Below are positions 1 to 8,250 of a DNA stretch of 26,690 nt, piece after piece. The notes beneath the pieces were generated by a model. That model worked only from the letters and a program-made list of their open reading frames with translations, did not search any database and was not told the origin of the DNA. Each line of letters opens with the position of its first letter. Positions within the stretch are counted from its first letter, which is position 1. The position numbers and the translations under genes are program-made. This DNA is from Bacteroidales bacterium UBA4345 (lineage in GTDB: Bacteria > Bacteroidota > Bacteroidia > Bacteroidales > Paludibacteraceae), in the NCBI GenBank assembly GCA_002396385.1, contig DGTD01000109.1, forward strand, positions 41,082-67,771, in the 5' to 3' direction.

Positions 1-753
1 ACCTTGTTCACGTTCTGACCACCGGCGCCACTCGACCGGAAAGTATCCCACGATATTTTGCTGACGTCGACATTCACCTCAATACTGTCATCTACCAGAG
101 GTACGACAAACACAGAAGAGAAGGAAGTCATTCGTTTGCCCTGCGCGTTGTAAGGCGACACACGCACCAAGCGGTGCACACCATTCTCACTCTTCAAATA
201 GCCATAGGCCATATCTCCGTGAATCTCAATCGAGGCTGTTTTAATGCCCACTGTATCACCTTCTTGAAAGTTCGAGATGCTGTAGGTGTAACCCCTTCGT
301 TCGCACCAGCGCTGGTACATACGGAAAAGCATGTCGGCCCAGTCTTGCGCCTCGGTACCACCAGCGCCGGCCACAATTTTCAGCACGGCATCCATGTGGT
401 CTTCCTCATTACGGAGCATATTGCGCAACTCGAGGTCCTCAATCAGCGCCTTGGCATGCGCATACGCGGCATCGACCTCTTCTTCGGTAACGATCTCCTC
501 TTTATAGAATTCGAAGGCATTCTGCGTTTCTTCCGCAGCAACATGCACCTCGTTATAAAGTTCAACCCAACGTTTCAGGTCCTTCACCTTCTTCATCTGG
601 GCCTCGGCCGCCTTCTGGTCGTCCCAAAAGCCAGGAGCCTGGGTACGGAGTTCCTCTTCCTGAATCTGTATTAACTTGGCATCGATGTCAAAGATACCTC
701 CTCAACGCGCCCTCGCGTTCCAACACATCTTTAAGTTGGTCTATCGTAATCAT
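1..753 (-). CDS. prfB: Peptide chain release factor 2, 3' end outside window, programmed +1 frameshift
   Basis: Release factor 2 recognises UGA and UAA stop codons in the ribosomal A site and triggers peptide release. The gene reads leftward from an ATG at 753 for 21 codons, meets an in-frame TGA at 690-688, and continues in the +1 frame from GAC at 689. About 250 residues are in the window; the family is about 365 long. Visible in the second frame are SPY at about residues 199-201 (the stop-codon reading tripeptide position, SPF in E. coli) and the catalytic GGQ at about 244-246 within SSGAGGQNVNKV, both in the same frame as the post-shift codon. The C-terminal end lies before position 1. 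A -7 promoter element is at 790-797. Identity is secure from GGQ, SPY and the frameshift site together. Confidence 0.96.
687..702 (-). promoter_or_regulatory. prfB programmed +1 frameshift signal
   Basis: On the minus strand the bases read AGGAGG (702-697), TAT, CTT (693-691), TGA (690-688), C (687). This is the established RF2 autoregulatory recoding site: an internal Shine-Dalgarno-like element three bases before the CUU slippery codon, then UGA followed by C. It differs from the E. coli site (AGGGGG TAT CTT TGA C) by one base in the stimulatory element. When RF2 is scarce the ribosome shifts +1 and makes the full protein; when it is abundant, translation ends after 21 residues. Confidence 0.95.
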
Positions 754-789
754 ATTTGTTAATAAATGGAGATTAATTGTTTGCGGGTG

Positions 790-797
790 CAAAGTTA
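790..797 (-). promoter_or_regulatory. Bacteroidetes -7 element for prfB
   Basis: The minus strand reads TAACTTTG, a perfect match to TAnnTTTG, 36 bases before the prfB ATG. The -33 region upstream is only T-rich and has no clear TTTG. A start site near 783 would give a leader of about 30 bases. Identified by motif only. Confidence 0.55.
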
Positions 798-839
798 TTA
801 AAAATGTGGGAAATAATAAAGCGAAACGCACTTGTGAGA

Positions 840-876
840 TAAGAAACGGGGACACGCCGCTTCCGGTATGTCCCCG
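840..876 (-). terminator. Rho-independent terminator of the acyl-CoA synthetase gene
   Basis: CGGGGACA at 847-854 pairs perfectly with TGTCCCCG at 869-876 around a 14-base loop. On the minus strand the stem is followed by TTTCTTATCT. It lies 24 bases after the stop at 900. Confidence 0.75.
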
Positions 877-899
877 CTGTTCTTGCTATTTTCCCCCTG

Positions 900-2729
900 T
901 TAGTGACTGTACATCGACTCAATCTGTTCCGCAAAGTGCTGGTTGATGACCTTACGCTTCATCTTCAGGGTATTGGTCAACTCACCCTTATCCATGCTGA
1001 ACGGATGTGCCAACAAGGTAAAGTATTTCACTTTCTCGTAAGCGGCCAGTTTCTCTACCGCATCGGCCACATGTTTTGTGAACAGTTCCTGTACCTTTGC
1101 GTTGGCCAGCAGTTCCTCCATCGAGTTGTAGGCAATGCCGTTTTCAGCAGCAAAGTTTTCGACCTGTTTGTACTCTGGAACAAGCAGGGCAGTAACGTAC
1201 TTGCGGCCGTCGGCAATCACACAGCTCTGGTCAATATACTTGTCGCCCTCCAGCAGCATTTCTATCTGTTGCGGTGCGATGTATTTACCGTTCGATGTCT
1301 TGAAAAGTTCCTTGATGCGTTCAACGATAACCAATTCGGTGCTACGCGCCCCCTGCACCATCCGCCCGGCATCGCCAGTACGGAAGAAACCGTCTTCTGT
1401 AAACGCTTCACGGGTAGCGGCCGGTTTGTTGTAATAACCAGGGGTAATGGTCGGACTCTTCAACAGAATCTCGTTGTTAGTCGGGTCAATCTTAGCCTCG
1501 TAACCGTCCATCAGTTCTCCGGCCGACGTCAGCATGTATCCGCCGTTATCGACATTGTAACAACATACGGTAGCGAAGGTTTCAGTCAGTCCGTATCCTA
1601 CCACGAAGTTGACACCCACACTGTGCATGAAGGCGTTCACCTTCTCGCTACAAGCGGCCCCGGCAACTGGGAACATCATTCCCCGTTCAATGCCGACGGC
1701 TTTGCGAAGTGCGTGGAAAAGGGTCTTATTGTAAAAATTGTAGCGGAACGTCAACCAGGCTGATGGCTTTTTACCCACCATTTTGTATCCCAAATTATAT
1801 TCTTTGCCCACTTCAATAGCATGAAAGGCAAACTTGCGCAAGAAGCCAGGGAAAGCCTCTAACTTCTCGTGAACTCCCGAATAAACCTTTTCCCAAAAAC
1901 GTGGAACCGCACACATATAACTTGGGCGGACTTCCTTCAAACGCTCGGCTATCTCTTTCGGATTCCGGTTTACGTAAATCGGAATCTGGCTCATCATGCA
2001 CACATAGCACCAACCACGCTCAAATATATGGCTTAACGGAAGGAAACTCATCGAAACGCCACCCTTTTCCAGCAGATGTCCCATACGGTCGCGGTGGATA
2101 ACCAACGCATGGTGCGCATTGCCAGCTGTAATAATCACGCCCTTAGGCTCGCCGGTAGTACCGCTGGTATAGATCAAGATGGAAAGGTCTTCGTAGTTGA
2201 GTTGTTTTTGCCGTTCCTCAAGTTCGGCTTTCAATTCGGCATTGCCGTCTCCCAGTTTAAGGAAGTCGGAGTAACGGACGGCCTGCTCCATTCCCCCGAA
2301 ATCGATCGAGGGGTCAATGCCTACAACCGTACGGATGGCATCGTTATTGGCAATAACCTTCGCAGTTTCGTCGAATTGGAATTGTTCGCCGGTAAAAATT
2401 ATATGAATGTCGGCATCTTTGACGATGTAGTCTACCTGTTCGGCACTTTGGGTAGCATACATAGGGACAGAAACACAACGGATAGACTGTAAAGCCAGAT
2501 CAACAACAATTATCTCCACCATATTCTGGGAATAGATGCCGACCTTGTCGCCAGGTTTCAAACCATAAGCCAGGAACGACATCGCCATCCGTTCTACTTG
2601 TTCATTGGCCTCACGCCACGTTATAGGCAGCCATTCGCCTTTTTCATTTCTGTTGTAAAAGGCTACTTTTTCGCCAAAACGGCGGGCATTTTCAGAAGCG
2701 AAAGTACCCAAATGTAAATTCTCTAACAT
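900..2729 (-). CDS. Long-chain fatty-acid-CoA ligase (AMP-forming)
   Basis: A cytoplasmic or membrane-associated ANL-superfamily enzyme of 609 residues that activates fatty acids to acyl-CoA through an acyl-AMP intermediate. The phosphate-binding motif LIYTSGTTGEPKG is at about residues 185-197, GYGLTET lies in the adenylate-binding region, and GFFRTGDAG with the later SNGKYIAPQQIE segment marks the hinge and C-terminal lid. The length matches bacterial long-chain (FadD/FAA1-like) ligases. It is a single transcription unit: perfect -7 box at 2752-2759 and a terminator right after the stop. In Bacteroidales its substrate is probably exogenous fatty acid fed into phospholipids, which is inference. 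Chain-length preference cannot be read from the sequence. Confidence 0.93.
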   Translation of the reverse strand: MLENLHLGTFASENARRFGEKVAFYNRNEKGEWLPITWREANEQVERMAMSFLAYGLKPGDKVGIYSQNMVEIIVVDLALQSIRCVSVPMYATQSAEQVDYIVKDADIHIIFTGEQFQFDETAKVIANNDAIRTVVGIDPSIDFGGMEQAVRYSDFLKLGDGNAELKAELEERQKQLNYEDLSILIYTSGTTGEPKGVIITAGNAHHALVIHRDRMGHLLEKGGVSMSFLPLSHIFERGWCYVCMMSQIPIYVNRNPKEIAERLKEVRPSYMCAVPRFWEKVYSGVHEKLEAFPGFLRKFAFHAIEVGKEYNLGYKMVGKKPSAWLTFRYNFYNKTLFHALRKAVGIERGMMFPVAGAACSEKVNAFMHSVGVNFVVGYGLTETFATVCCYNVDNGGYMLTSAGELMDGYEAKIDPTNNEILLKSPTITPGYYNKPAATREAFTEDGFFRTGDAGRMVQGARSTELVIVERIKELFKTSNGKYIAPQQIEMLLEGDKYIDQSCVIADGRKYVTALLVPEYKQVENFAAENGIAYNSMEELLANAKVQELFTKHVADAVEKLAAYEKVKYFTLLAHPFSMDKGELTNTLKMKRKVINQHFAEQIESMYSH

Positions 2730-2751
2730 CTGTTGATATCTAAATCTGCGA

Positions 2752-2786
2752 CAAAGTTAGGAAACAAGACGCAAAAAACCAACAAA
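2752..2786 (-). promoter_or_regulatory. Bacteroidetes promoter of the acyl-CoA synthetase gene
   Basis: The minus strand has TAACTTTG (2759-2752), a perfect TAnnTTTG -7 box. TTGG (2782-2779) lies exactly 19 bases upstream, with TTTG (2786-2783) adjoining it as the -33 element. The leader to the ATG at 2729 would be about 15-20 bases. Confidence 0.65.
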
Positions 2787-2841
2787 CCGCACACATTAGT
2801 TGCAAATCCAACAAAGTTAACCAATACAACAATTAACTAGT

Positions 2842-2890
2842 AAAACACAAAAAATGGCGTTGTGAGACATCTTGTCCCATAACGCCATTT
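2842..2890 (-). terminator. Terminator of the acpP-fabF-rnc operon
   Basis: AAATGGCGTT (2852-2861) pairs with AACGCCATTT (2881-2890), and the inner GGGACA/TGTCTC extends the helix with G-T pairs. Read on the minus strand the hairpin is followed by a T-rich run (TTTTTTGTGTTTT). It begins 9 bases after the rnc stop codon. Confidence 0.85.
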
Positions 2891-2898
2891 ATCCAAGG

Positions 2899-3720
2899 TT
2901 AATTAGTTTCTGCAAGAGGAGCCTGCGGTGTTTCATCCTCGGCCGGTTGGTCGTCAGGACCCTTTTTCAGCACCTTCGAGCTCAGATAATGCATTTTGTT
3001 TGTCCGAACTTTCGCCAAAGCCTTCTGAGCGGCTTTCTGCTGGCTGTCGCGTTTAGTATATCCGTTACCCGTACCGGCAGGTATACCGTTAATCATAATC
3101 ATAGTCTGGAACAGCTGGTTACCCTTGTCATCTTTCTTTGTTTCCAACAAGTTGAAGTCGACATGGGCTCGGTATTTCTGGCACCACTCGATCAGCTTCG
3201 ACTTGAAATTGACCTCTACACTTACTACTTTTTCCAGATTCATAAAGCGCGCCAAGACCACATCGTTAAAGAAAGTCCGGCATTCGTCGTAGCCATAGTC
3301 GAGGAACAGGGCCCCAACCAAGGCTTCAAAGGCGTTTCCGAAGACATTGATGTTATGTGGCTGGTTTTTAGACGGGAACACGACAATTTTATCAAGCCCC
3401 ATTGATACAGCCACTTTGTTGAGCGTTTCGCGCTGCACGAGTTTTGCACGCGCATTGGTCAGAAAACCTTCGGGTTTAGACGGATAGGCGTTATAAAGGA
3501 TGTCGGCCGCAATAGCGTCAAGCAGAGCGTCACCCAAATACTCCAAGCGTTCATTGTTCACTTGTTTGCCATCTACTTTCTTACCCACCGACTTGTGGGA
3601 GAAAGCCACCTCGTAATACTGAATGTTTTTAGGTACAATACCTATTTTGGTCAGAAAAAGATAAGGCTCTTTTCGGGGAACCCTAAAGAGCCTTATTTTC
3701 TTTATAAGATTGTTAAACAC
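2899..3720 (-). CDS. rnc: Ribonuclease III
   Basis: Double-stranded-RNA endonuclease that matures rRNA and cuts structured mRNAs. The family signature NERLEYLGDALLDA is at residues 56-69, with acidic metal ligands E60 and D64, and a second acidic helix (NAFEALVGALFLD) follows. The C-terminal dsRNA-binding domain ends in KRDSQQKAAQKALAK. It has 273 residues, normal for Bacteroidales forms with an extra N-terminal stretch. The start is GTG at 3720, four bases after the fabF stop, implying translational coupling. The first 20 codons form a 12-bp hairpin (see separate entry), which could terminate transcription or be an RNase III target. The last 20 or so residues are a Pro/Glu-rich tail. Confidence 0.95.
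   Translation of the reverse strand: MFNNLIKKIRLFRVPRKEPYLFLTKIGIVPKNIQYYEVAFSHKSVGKKVDGKQVNNERLEYLGDALLDAIAADILYNAYPSKPEGFLTNARAKLVQRETLNKVAVSMGLDKIVVFPSKNQPHNINVFGNAFEALVGALFLDYGYDECRTFFNDVVLARFMNLEKVVSVEVNFKSKLIEWCQKYRAHVDFNLLETKKDDKGNQLFQTMIMINGIPAGTGNGYTKRDSQQKAAQKALAKVRTNKMHYLSSKVLKKGPDDQPAEDETPQAPLAETN
3651..3696 (-). promoter_or_regulatory. Terminator-like hairpin inside the first codons of rnc
   Basis: Bases 3661-3672 and 3685-3696 form a perfect 12-bp inverted repeat with a 12-base loop. On the minus strand, the RNA-like sense of rnc, it is followed by CTTTTTC. It overlaps rnc codons 9-20. Position and T-tract suggest an attenuator between fabF and rnc or an RNase III self-cleavage site; which one is not decidable here. 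Confidence 0.6.
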
Positions 3721-3724
3721 GTCT

Positions 3725-4987
3725 TTATTTTACGAATTTCTTAACAATAACAGTTGAATTGTGTCCACCAAAACCGAATGTGTTAGAGAGCGCAGCCCTT
3801 ACAACACGCTTCTGTGCTTTGTTGAAAGTCAGATTCAACTTTGGATCGAAATGAGGATCTTCATCTCCATCAGCATGATTAATAGTAGGAGGAACTATGT
3901 CGTTAACAACAGCCAGTGTGCAGAACAGAGCCTCTACAGCACCAGTAGCACCCAACATATGACCAGTCATCGACTTTGTAGAACTGATGTTCAGTTTGTA
4001 AGCGGCATCGCCGAAAACTTCCTGAACACCTTTCAGTTCAGCGACATCGCCCGCAGGGGTCGAAGTTCCGTGAACGTTGATATAGTCGATGTCTTCTGGT
4101 TTCATTCCAGCGTCCTTCAGGGCCGCCTGCATCACCAACTTCGCACCCAGACCTTCTGGATGAGGAGCTGTAATGTGGTGGGCGTCTGCCGAGCCAGCAG
4201 TACCTACTATTTCGGCGTAAATCTTGGCGCCACGCTGTAGAGCGTGTTCCATTTCCTCGAAGATCAGACAACCAGAGCCCTCTCCCATTACAAAGCCATC
4301 GCGTGACAATGAGAACGGACGGGAAGCCGTGGCTGGCGAATCGTTTCGAGTTGATAGCGCCTTCATGGAATTAAAGCCTCCAACACCCGATGCGGTAATG
4401 GCAGCTTCAGCGCCACCAGTTACAATTGCATCTGCCTTGCCCAACCGAATAGTATCGAATGCGCAACAAATAGCGTTGGTTGAAGAGGCACAAGCCGATA
4501 CAGTACCGAAGTTTGGACCACGGAAACCGTACATCATTGATATTTGGCCTGCCGCAATATCGCCAATCATCTTCGGTATGAAGAACGGATTGAAACGCGG
4601 ATTGCGTTCAGGGTCAGCATAATAACTGCCGACTTCCTCTTCGAAAGTCTCAATACCACCAATACCCGACGCAAAGATGACTCCTATACGGTCGAGGTTG
4701 GTGTTCTCCATGTCAAAATTTGCATCTTTCACCGCTTCGGTAGCGGCTGCGACTGCAAACTGTGCATAGCGGTCGAACTTTCTTACATCCTTTTTGGAGA
4801 AATAGAGCAACGGGTCAAAGTCCTTCACCTCACACGCGAACTGAGTCTTGTGTTTCGAGGCATCGAACAATGTTATCGGAGCTGCTCCACTTACACCCTC
4901 AAGGGCGGCCTTCCATGTTTCTGGAACAGATTTACCAATAGGTGTAACGGCACCAAGACCTGTAATTACAACCCTTTTTAATTCCAT
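3725..4987 (-). CDS. fabF: Beta-ketoacyl-ACP synthase II
   Basis: Condensing enzyme of type II fatty-acid synthesis: it joins malonyl-ACP to the growing acyl-ACP and releases CO2. All three catalytic residues are in place: Cys166 in SACASST, His306 in HGTSTPAGD and His343 in GHMLGATGA. Its 420 residues are standard for FabF, and the N-terminal RVVITGLGAVTPIG is typical. It lies 26 bases downstream of acpP and 4 bases upstream of rnc, the usual Bacteroidales operon order. No promoter is seen between acpP and fabF, so it should be transcribed with the carrier protein it uses. Confidence 0.97.
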   Translation of the reverse strand: MELKRVVITGLGAVTPIGKSVPETWKAALEGVSGAAPITLFDASKHKTQFACEVKDFDPLLYFSKKDVRKFDRYAQFAVAAATEAVKDANFDMENTNLDRIGVIFASGIGGIETFEEEVGSYYADPERNPRFNPFFIPKMIGDIAAGQISMMYGFRGPNFGTVSACASSTNAICCAFDTIRLGKADAIVTGGAEAAITASGVGGFNSMKALSTRNDSPATASRPFSLSRDGFVMGEGSGCLIFEEMEHALQRGAKIYAEIVGTAGSADAHHITAPHPEGLGAKLVMQAALKDAGMKPEDIDYINVHGTSTPAGDVAELKGVQEVFGDAAYKLNISSTKSMTGHMLGATGAVEALFCTLAVVNDIVPPTINHADGDEDPHFDPKLNLTFNKAQKRVVRAALSNTFGFGGHNSTVIVKKFVK

Positions 4988-5013
4988 ACTTTATGAAAAA
5001 GCTATAAATGAAC

Positions 5014-5259
5014 TTATTTTGCTACTGCTGCTTCGATGTGAGCAATTGCGTCACCTACAGTAACAATCTTAGTTGACTCTTCTTCTGGAATAGTGATGTT
5101 GAAATCCTTTTCGAATTCCATGATCAACTCAACAGTGTCAAGAGAATCAGCACCAAGGTCGTTAGTGAAGCTTGCTTCTGGAGTAACCTCTGATTCTTCT
5201 ACACCCAACTTGTCAGCAATAATAGCCTTAACTCTTGATGCTACATCTTCGTTTGCCAT
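5014..5259 (-). CDS. acpP: Acyl carrier protein
   Basis: Small acidic carrier of fatty-acyl intermediates, 81 residues. Ser39 in [10 protein letters not shown] is the 4'-phosphopantetheine attachment site. The protein is the expected four-helix length and ends in an Ala-rich helix. It is first in the acpP-fabF-rnc operon and is transcribed divergently from purN. A -7 element at 5355-5362 gives a leader of about 90 bases. Confidence 0.97.
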   Translation of the reverse strand: MANEDVASRVKAIIADKLGVEESEVTPEASFTNDLGADSLDTVELIMEFEKDFNITIPEEESTKIVTVGDAIAHIEAAVAK

Positions 5260-5354
5260 AATTTTTATCTGTTTAATTAATGAATAAATTATAAAATGCT
5301 AATTTTGTGACCGAAATGGAAATTCCCTTTCAGCTACGATTTTTAAAAATTGCA

Positions 5355-5362
5355 CAAAATTA
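5355..5362 (-). promoter_or_regulatory. Bacteroidetes -7 element for acpP
   Basis: The minus strand reads TAATTTTG, a perfect TAnnTTTG, in the 209-base divergent region between acpP and purN. A T-tract lies 17-23 bases upstream with a TTG just beyond, a weak -33 candidate. No convincing -7 box was found for purN in the same region. Confidence 0.5.
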
Positions 5363-5468
5363 CTAATTCTGAGCAATTAAAAAAACAATCGACTGCCAAA
5401 TTTCCAGATTTGCATATTTTATAACATATTTTAAGCTCTTCAAAACAGCATAAATTTTCAGGATTAAT

Positions 5469-6041
5469 ATGATAAGAATAGCCATTTTTGCCTCAGGTTC
5501 AGGCAGTAACGCAGAAAACATCATTACAAATTTTGCAAACGACAACGACGTGTGTTTTCCCTACATTTTAGTTAACAAACAAGATGCCTACGTGCACGAG
5601 CGCGCTAAAAAATTGGGAATTCCGTCGCTAACTTTCTCTAAATCTGAACTTGAAGACGGGTCCATTCTGAAAAAATTGCAAAACGACGACATCAATTTCA
5701 TCATTTTGGCGGGCTTCCTGCTGAAGATTCCTGCCGATATGGTCGAGGCTTTTCCTCACCGAATCGTCAACATTCATCCGGCACTGCTTCCTAAATACGG
5801 AGGCAAAGGCATGTACGGGCACCATGTGCACGAGGCGGTTGTTGCCGCCAAGGAGACGGAAAGCGGCATCACCATCCACTATGTTGACAGCCATTACGAC
5901 CACGGCAACACCATCTGCCAGGCTCACTGTCCCGTACTACCAACCGACACACCCGACGATGTGGCTGCCAATGTCCACAAATTGGAATACATCTATTTTC
6001 CTGCTGCCATCAGACAAGCTATTGCTGACTTAAAAAAATAA
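5469..6041 (+). CDS. purN: Phosphoribosylglycinamide formyltransferase
   Basis: Third step of purine synthesis: transfers a formyl group from 10-formyltetrahydrofolate to GAR. The N-terminus IAIFASGSGSNAENI is the phosphoribosyl-binding loop. Catalytic residues are Asn101 and His103 in NIHPALLPKYGG and Asp144 in SHYDHGN, matching N106/H108/D144 of the E. coli enzyme. 190 residues is normal. The ATG follows CAGGATTAAT. It is first in a plus-strand run ending with tadA and is divergent from acpP, a conserved Bacteroidales arrangement. Confidence 0.96.
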   Translation: MIRIAIFASGSGSNAENIITNFANDNDVCFPYILVNKQDAYVHERAKKLGIPSLTFSKSELEDGSILKKLQNDDINFIILAGFLLKIPADMVEAFPHRIVNIHPALLPKYGGKGMYGHHVHEAVVAAKETESGITIHYVDSHYDHGNTICQAHCPVLPTDTPDDVAANVHKLEYIYFPAAIRQAIADLKK

Positions 6042-6046
6042 GCACA

Positions 6047-7123
6047 ATGAAAGAAGGAAAAGACAGAACCGAAATATCAACTTTGGGTGAGTTCGGACTC
6101 ATCGACCACCTGACCGAGAATCTGCCACAGCCCAACCCTTCTACTATAAAAGGTGTGGGCGACGATGCTGCCATTCTTGACTTCAACAACGGCAAGCGCA
6201 CTCTGGTCACTACCGACCTGTTGATGGAGGGTGTACACTTCAACCTCGCCTATTGTCCTCTCAAGCACCTTGGATATAAGGCTGCTGTGGTCAACTTCTC
6301 TGACATCTATGCCATGAACGGGACACCCAAACAGATTACAGTTTCGCTGGCTTTCTCGAAAAAATTCGCCCTTGAAGATGTCGAAGAACTGTATGCCGGC
6401 ATCCGCATCGCCTGCGAACAATATGGTGTCGACATCGTCGGCGGTGACACCTCCGCCAGTCTGACCGGACTGGCCATCTCTATCACCTGCATTGGAGAAG
6501 CCGACCCTGACAAAGTAGTCTGCCGCAACACCGCAGGAAGCACCGACCTCATCTGCGTGTCGGGCGACCTTGGCGCTGCCTATATGGGACTGCTCTTTCT
6601 GGAACGCGAGAACCAGGTTTACAAAAAGACCGGACTGGCTCCCGACACCGACGGGGAAGTGTTCGCATCAAAAAGCTACATCATCCAACGCCAACTGAAG
6701 CCCGAAGCCCGCAAAGACATTATAGAAGCTCTGGATCGCATCAATGTAGTGCCAACGGCTATGATGGACATATCGGACGGATTATCATCGGAGTTACTCC
6801 ACATCTGCAAGCAAAGCAACGTCGGCTGCCGAATATACGAAGAACGGCTACCAATCGACTACCAGACTGCCGTTATGGCCGAAGAGGTGAATATGAATGT
6901 AAGCACCGTAGCTCTTCACGGCGGCGAAGACTACGAATTACTCTTCACCGTTCCACTTGAGATGAACGATGTTTTCCAAAACCTGAAAGGCATTAAGGTC
7001 ATCGGACACACCACAAAGCCTGAAATGGGGTGTTGTCTGATTGGACGCGACGGCCAGGAGCACAACATCGTAGCACAAGGTTGGAACGCATTCTCTAGCG
7101 AGAACAAAAACACAACTAATTAA
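6047..7123 (+). CDS. thiL: Thiamine-monophosphate kinase
   Basis: Phosphorylates thiamine monophosphate to the active cofactor thiamine diphosphate using ATP. AIR-synthase/PurM fold: GVGDDAAIL at residues 36-44 and VVGGDTSAS supply metal and nucleotide ligands, MDISDGLSSEL is the second conserved segment, and HGGEDYELLFTV is near the C-terminus. It has 358 residues, slightly longer than the usual 320-350 because of a short N-terminal extension. It starts 5 bases after the purN stop, so it is probably co-transcribed. Confidence 0.94.
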   Translation: MKEGKDRTEISTLGEFGLIDHLTENLPQPNPSTIKGVGDDAAILDFNNGKRTLVTTDLLMEGVHFNLAYCPLKHLGYKAAVVNFSDIYAMNGTPKQITVSLAFSKKFALEDVEELYAGIRIACEQYGVDIVGGDTSASLTGLAISITCIGEADPDKVVCRNTAGSTDLICVSGDLGAAYMGLLFLERENQVYKKTGLAPDTDGEVFASKSYIIQRQLKPEARKDIIEALDRINVVPTAMMDISDGLSSELLHICKQSNVGCRIYEERLPIDYQTAVMAEEVNMNVSTVALHGGEDYELLFTVPLEMNDVFQNLKGIKVIGHTTKPEMGCCLIGRDGQEHNIVAQGWNAFSSENKNTTN

Positions 7124-7182
7124 TAACGCGATAAGGAGGGGACGTCCACACACGCTTTCCTCCCCAAACATTAGTATTTATA

Positions 7183-7689
7183 ATGAGCAAAACAGACAAC
7201 GGAACCTGCAAGAAAGAACGCATTGCCGTCTTCCCCGGCAGTTTCGACCCTTTTACAATCGGACACTACTCTATTGTGAACCGCGCTCTTGCCTTTGTTG
7301 ACAAGATTGTAGTCGCCATAGGTGTGAACGGGGCCAAGCACACACTGTTTGACCTGAGCACCCGAAAAAGCATTATCCACCAGGCTTTTGCCAACGAGCC
7401 GCGCGTTGTTGTCGACAGTTACGACCAACTGACCGTTGACTACGCAAAAAAAGTGGGCGCCACCATCATCCTTCGTGGCATCCGCTCTATACAAGACTTC
7501 GAATACGAGAAAACTATCGCCGATGCCAACCGCCAAATATCGGGCATCGACACCATCCTTCTATTCACCGAACCACAGCACTCGTTCATCAGTTCAACAG
7601 TCGTTAGAGACGTTTTCCGCTACGGGAAAGACGTTGCTCCGTTCATGCCACCGGGCATCGACATCACTAAACTGGCAAAAAAGGAGTAA
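7183..7689 (+). CDS. coaD: Pantetheine-phosphate adenylyltransferase
   Basis: Penultimate step of coenzyme A synthesis: adenylates 4'-phosphopantetheine to dephospho-CoA. The nucleotidyltransferase signature is seen as PGSFDPFTIGH (the T/HxGH loop) and the second motif ISSTVVRD. 168 residues, close to the family norm of 155-170. The 59-base gap after thiL holds a short imperfect hairpin (GGAGG at 7135-7139, CCTCC at 7159-7163) and no clear promoter. The next gene, tadA, begins 4 bases after the stop. Confidence 0.95.
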   Translation: MSKTDNGTCKKERIAVFPGSFDPFTIGHYSIVNRALAFVDKIVVAIGVNGAKHTLFDLSTRKSIIHQAFANEPRVVVDSYDQLTVDYAKKVGATIILRGIRSIQDFEYEKTIADANRQISGIDTILLFTEPQHSFISSTVVRDVFRYGKDVAPFMPPGIDITKLAKKE

Positions 7690-7693
7690 GAAT

Positions 7694-8134
7694 ATGCTGA
7701 CAGGAAAAACAGACGAGGACTATATGCGCATGGCTCTTAAAGAGGCACAAGCGGCAGGCGAGGACGGGGAAGTGCCTATCGGTGCAATTATTGTATGTGG
7801 CGGACAAGTTATTGCTCGCGCCCACAACATGACCGAGGCACTAAACGATGTTACCGCCCACGCCGAAATGCAGGCAATAACCATTGCCGAAGGAGAATGC
7901 GGCAAATATCTGACAGACTGCGCTATTTACGTAACAGTTGAGCCCTGCATCATGTGTGCCGGGGCTTTGGGGTGGTCGCAAATATCGAAAGTGGTGTATG
8001 GCGCTTCCGACCCCAAGCGCGGCTACTCGCAATTCTCTCCTTCCGCACTACACCCCAAATGTGTGGTTATTGGAGGTATACTTGAAAATGAATGTGCAGA
8101 ACTAATGAAAAAGTTCTTCAAAAAAAAGAGGTAA
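7694..8134 (+). CDS. tadA: tRNA-specific adenosine deaminase (TadA-type nucleoside deaminase)
   Basis: Zinc-dependent deaminase that converts the wobble adenosine of tRNA-Arg to inosine. HAE at residues 56-58 and PCIMC at 84-88 give the His-Glu-Cys-Cys active site. With the ATG at 7694 the protein has 146 residues, typical of TadA; the frame is open further upstream into coaD, but those codons do not look like a deaminase. It follows coaD by 4 bases and ends at a strong terminator. A broader guanine/cytosine deaminase role is possible, but length and motif spacing favour TadA. Confidence 0.92.
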   Translation: MLTGKTDEDYMRMALKEAQAAGEDGEVPIGAIIVCGGQVIARAHNMTEALNDVTAHAEMQAITIAEGECGKYLTDCAIYVTVEPCIMCAGALGWSQISKVVYGASDPKRGYSQFSPSALHPKCVVIGGILENECAELMKKFFKKKR

Positions 8135-8147
8135 TCATTATACACTT

Positions 8148-8178
8148 ACGGCTCGGGAAAAACTCCGAGCCGTTTTTT
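8148..8178 (+). terminator. Rho-independent terminator after tadA
   Basis: ACGGCTCGG (8148-8156) pairs perfectly with CCGAGCCGT (8165-8173) around an 8-base loop and runs into six T. It closes the purN-thiL-coaD-tadA run. Confidence 0.93.
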
Positions 8179-8250
8179 ATGGGCTAACACTACAATTACG
8201 ACCAACTAAACCAATTTATACACAAAACGCCTTACCTATACCGGAAAGAA

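Noticed and set aside
174..674. 166-codon plus-strand open frame
   Set aside because: Antisense to prfB, which has SPY and GGQ motifs in frame; a shadow of biased codon use.
903..1763. 286-codon plus-strand open frame
   Set aside because: It lies wholly antisense to the acyl-CoA synthetase gene, whose motifs are unmistakable, and its translation has no recognisable domain.
7133..7165. AAGGAGGGG with a partner CCTCC as a possible riboswitch or small gene before coaD
   Set aside because: The stem is only about five pairs plus wobbles, no open frame follows closely, and it is 40 bases from the coaD start; too weak to call.
7436..7693. Longer TadA with 86 extra N-terminal codons
   Set aside because: The extension overlaps coaD in another frame and is not deaminase-like; the ATG at 7694 gives the normal family length.
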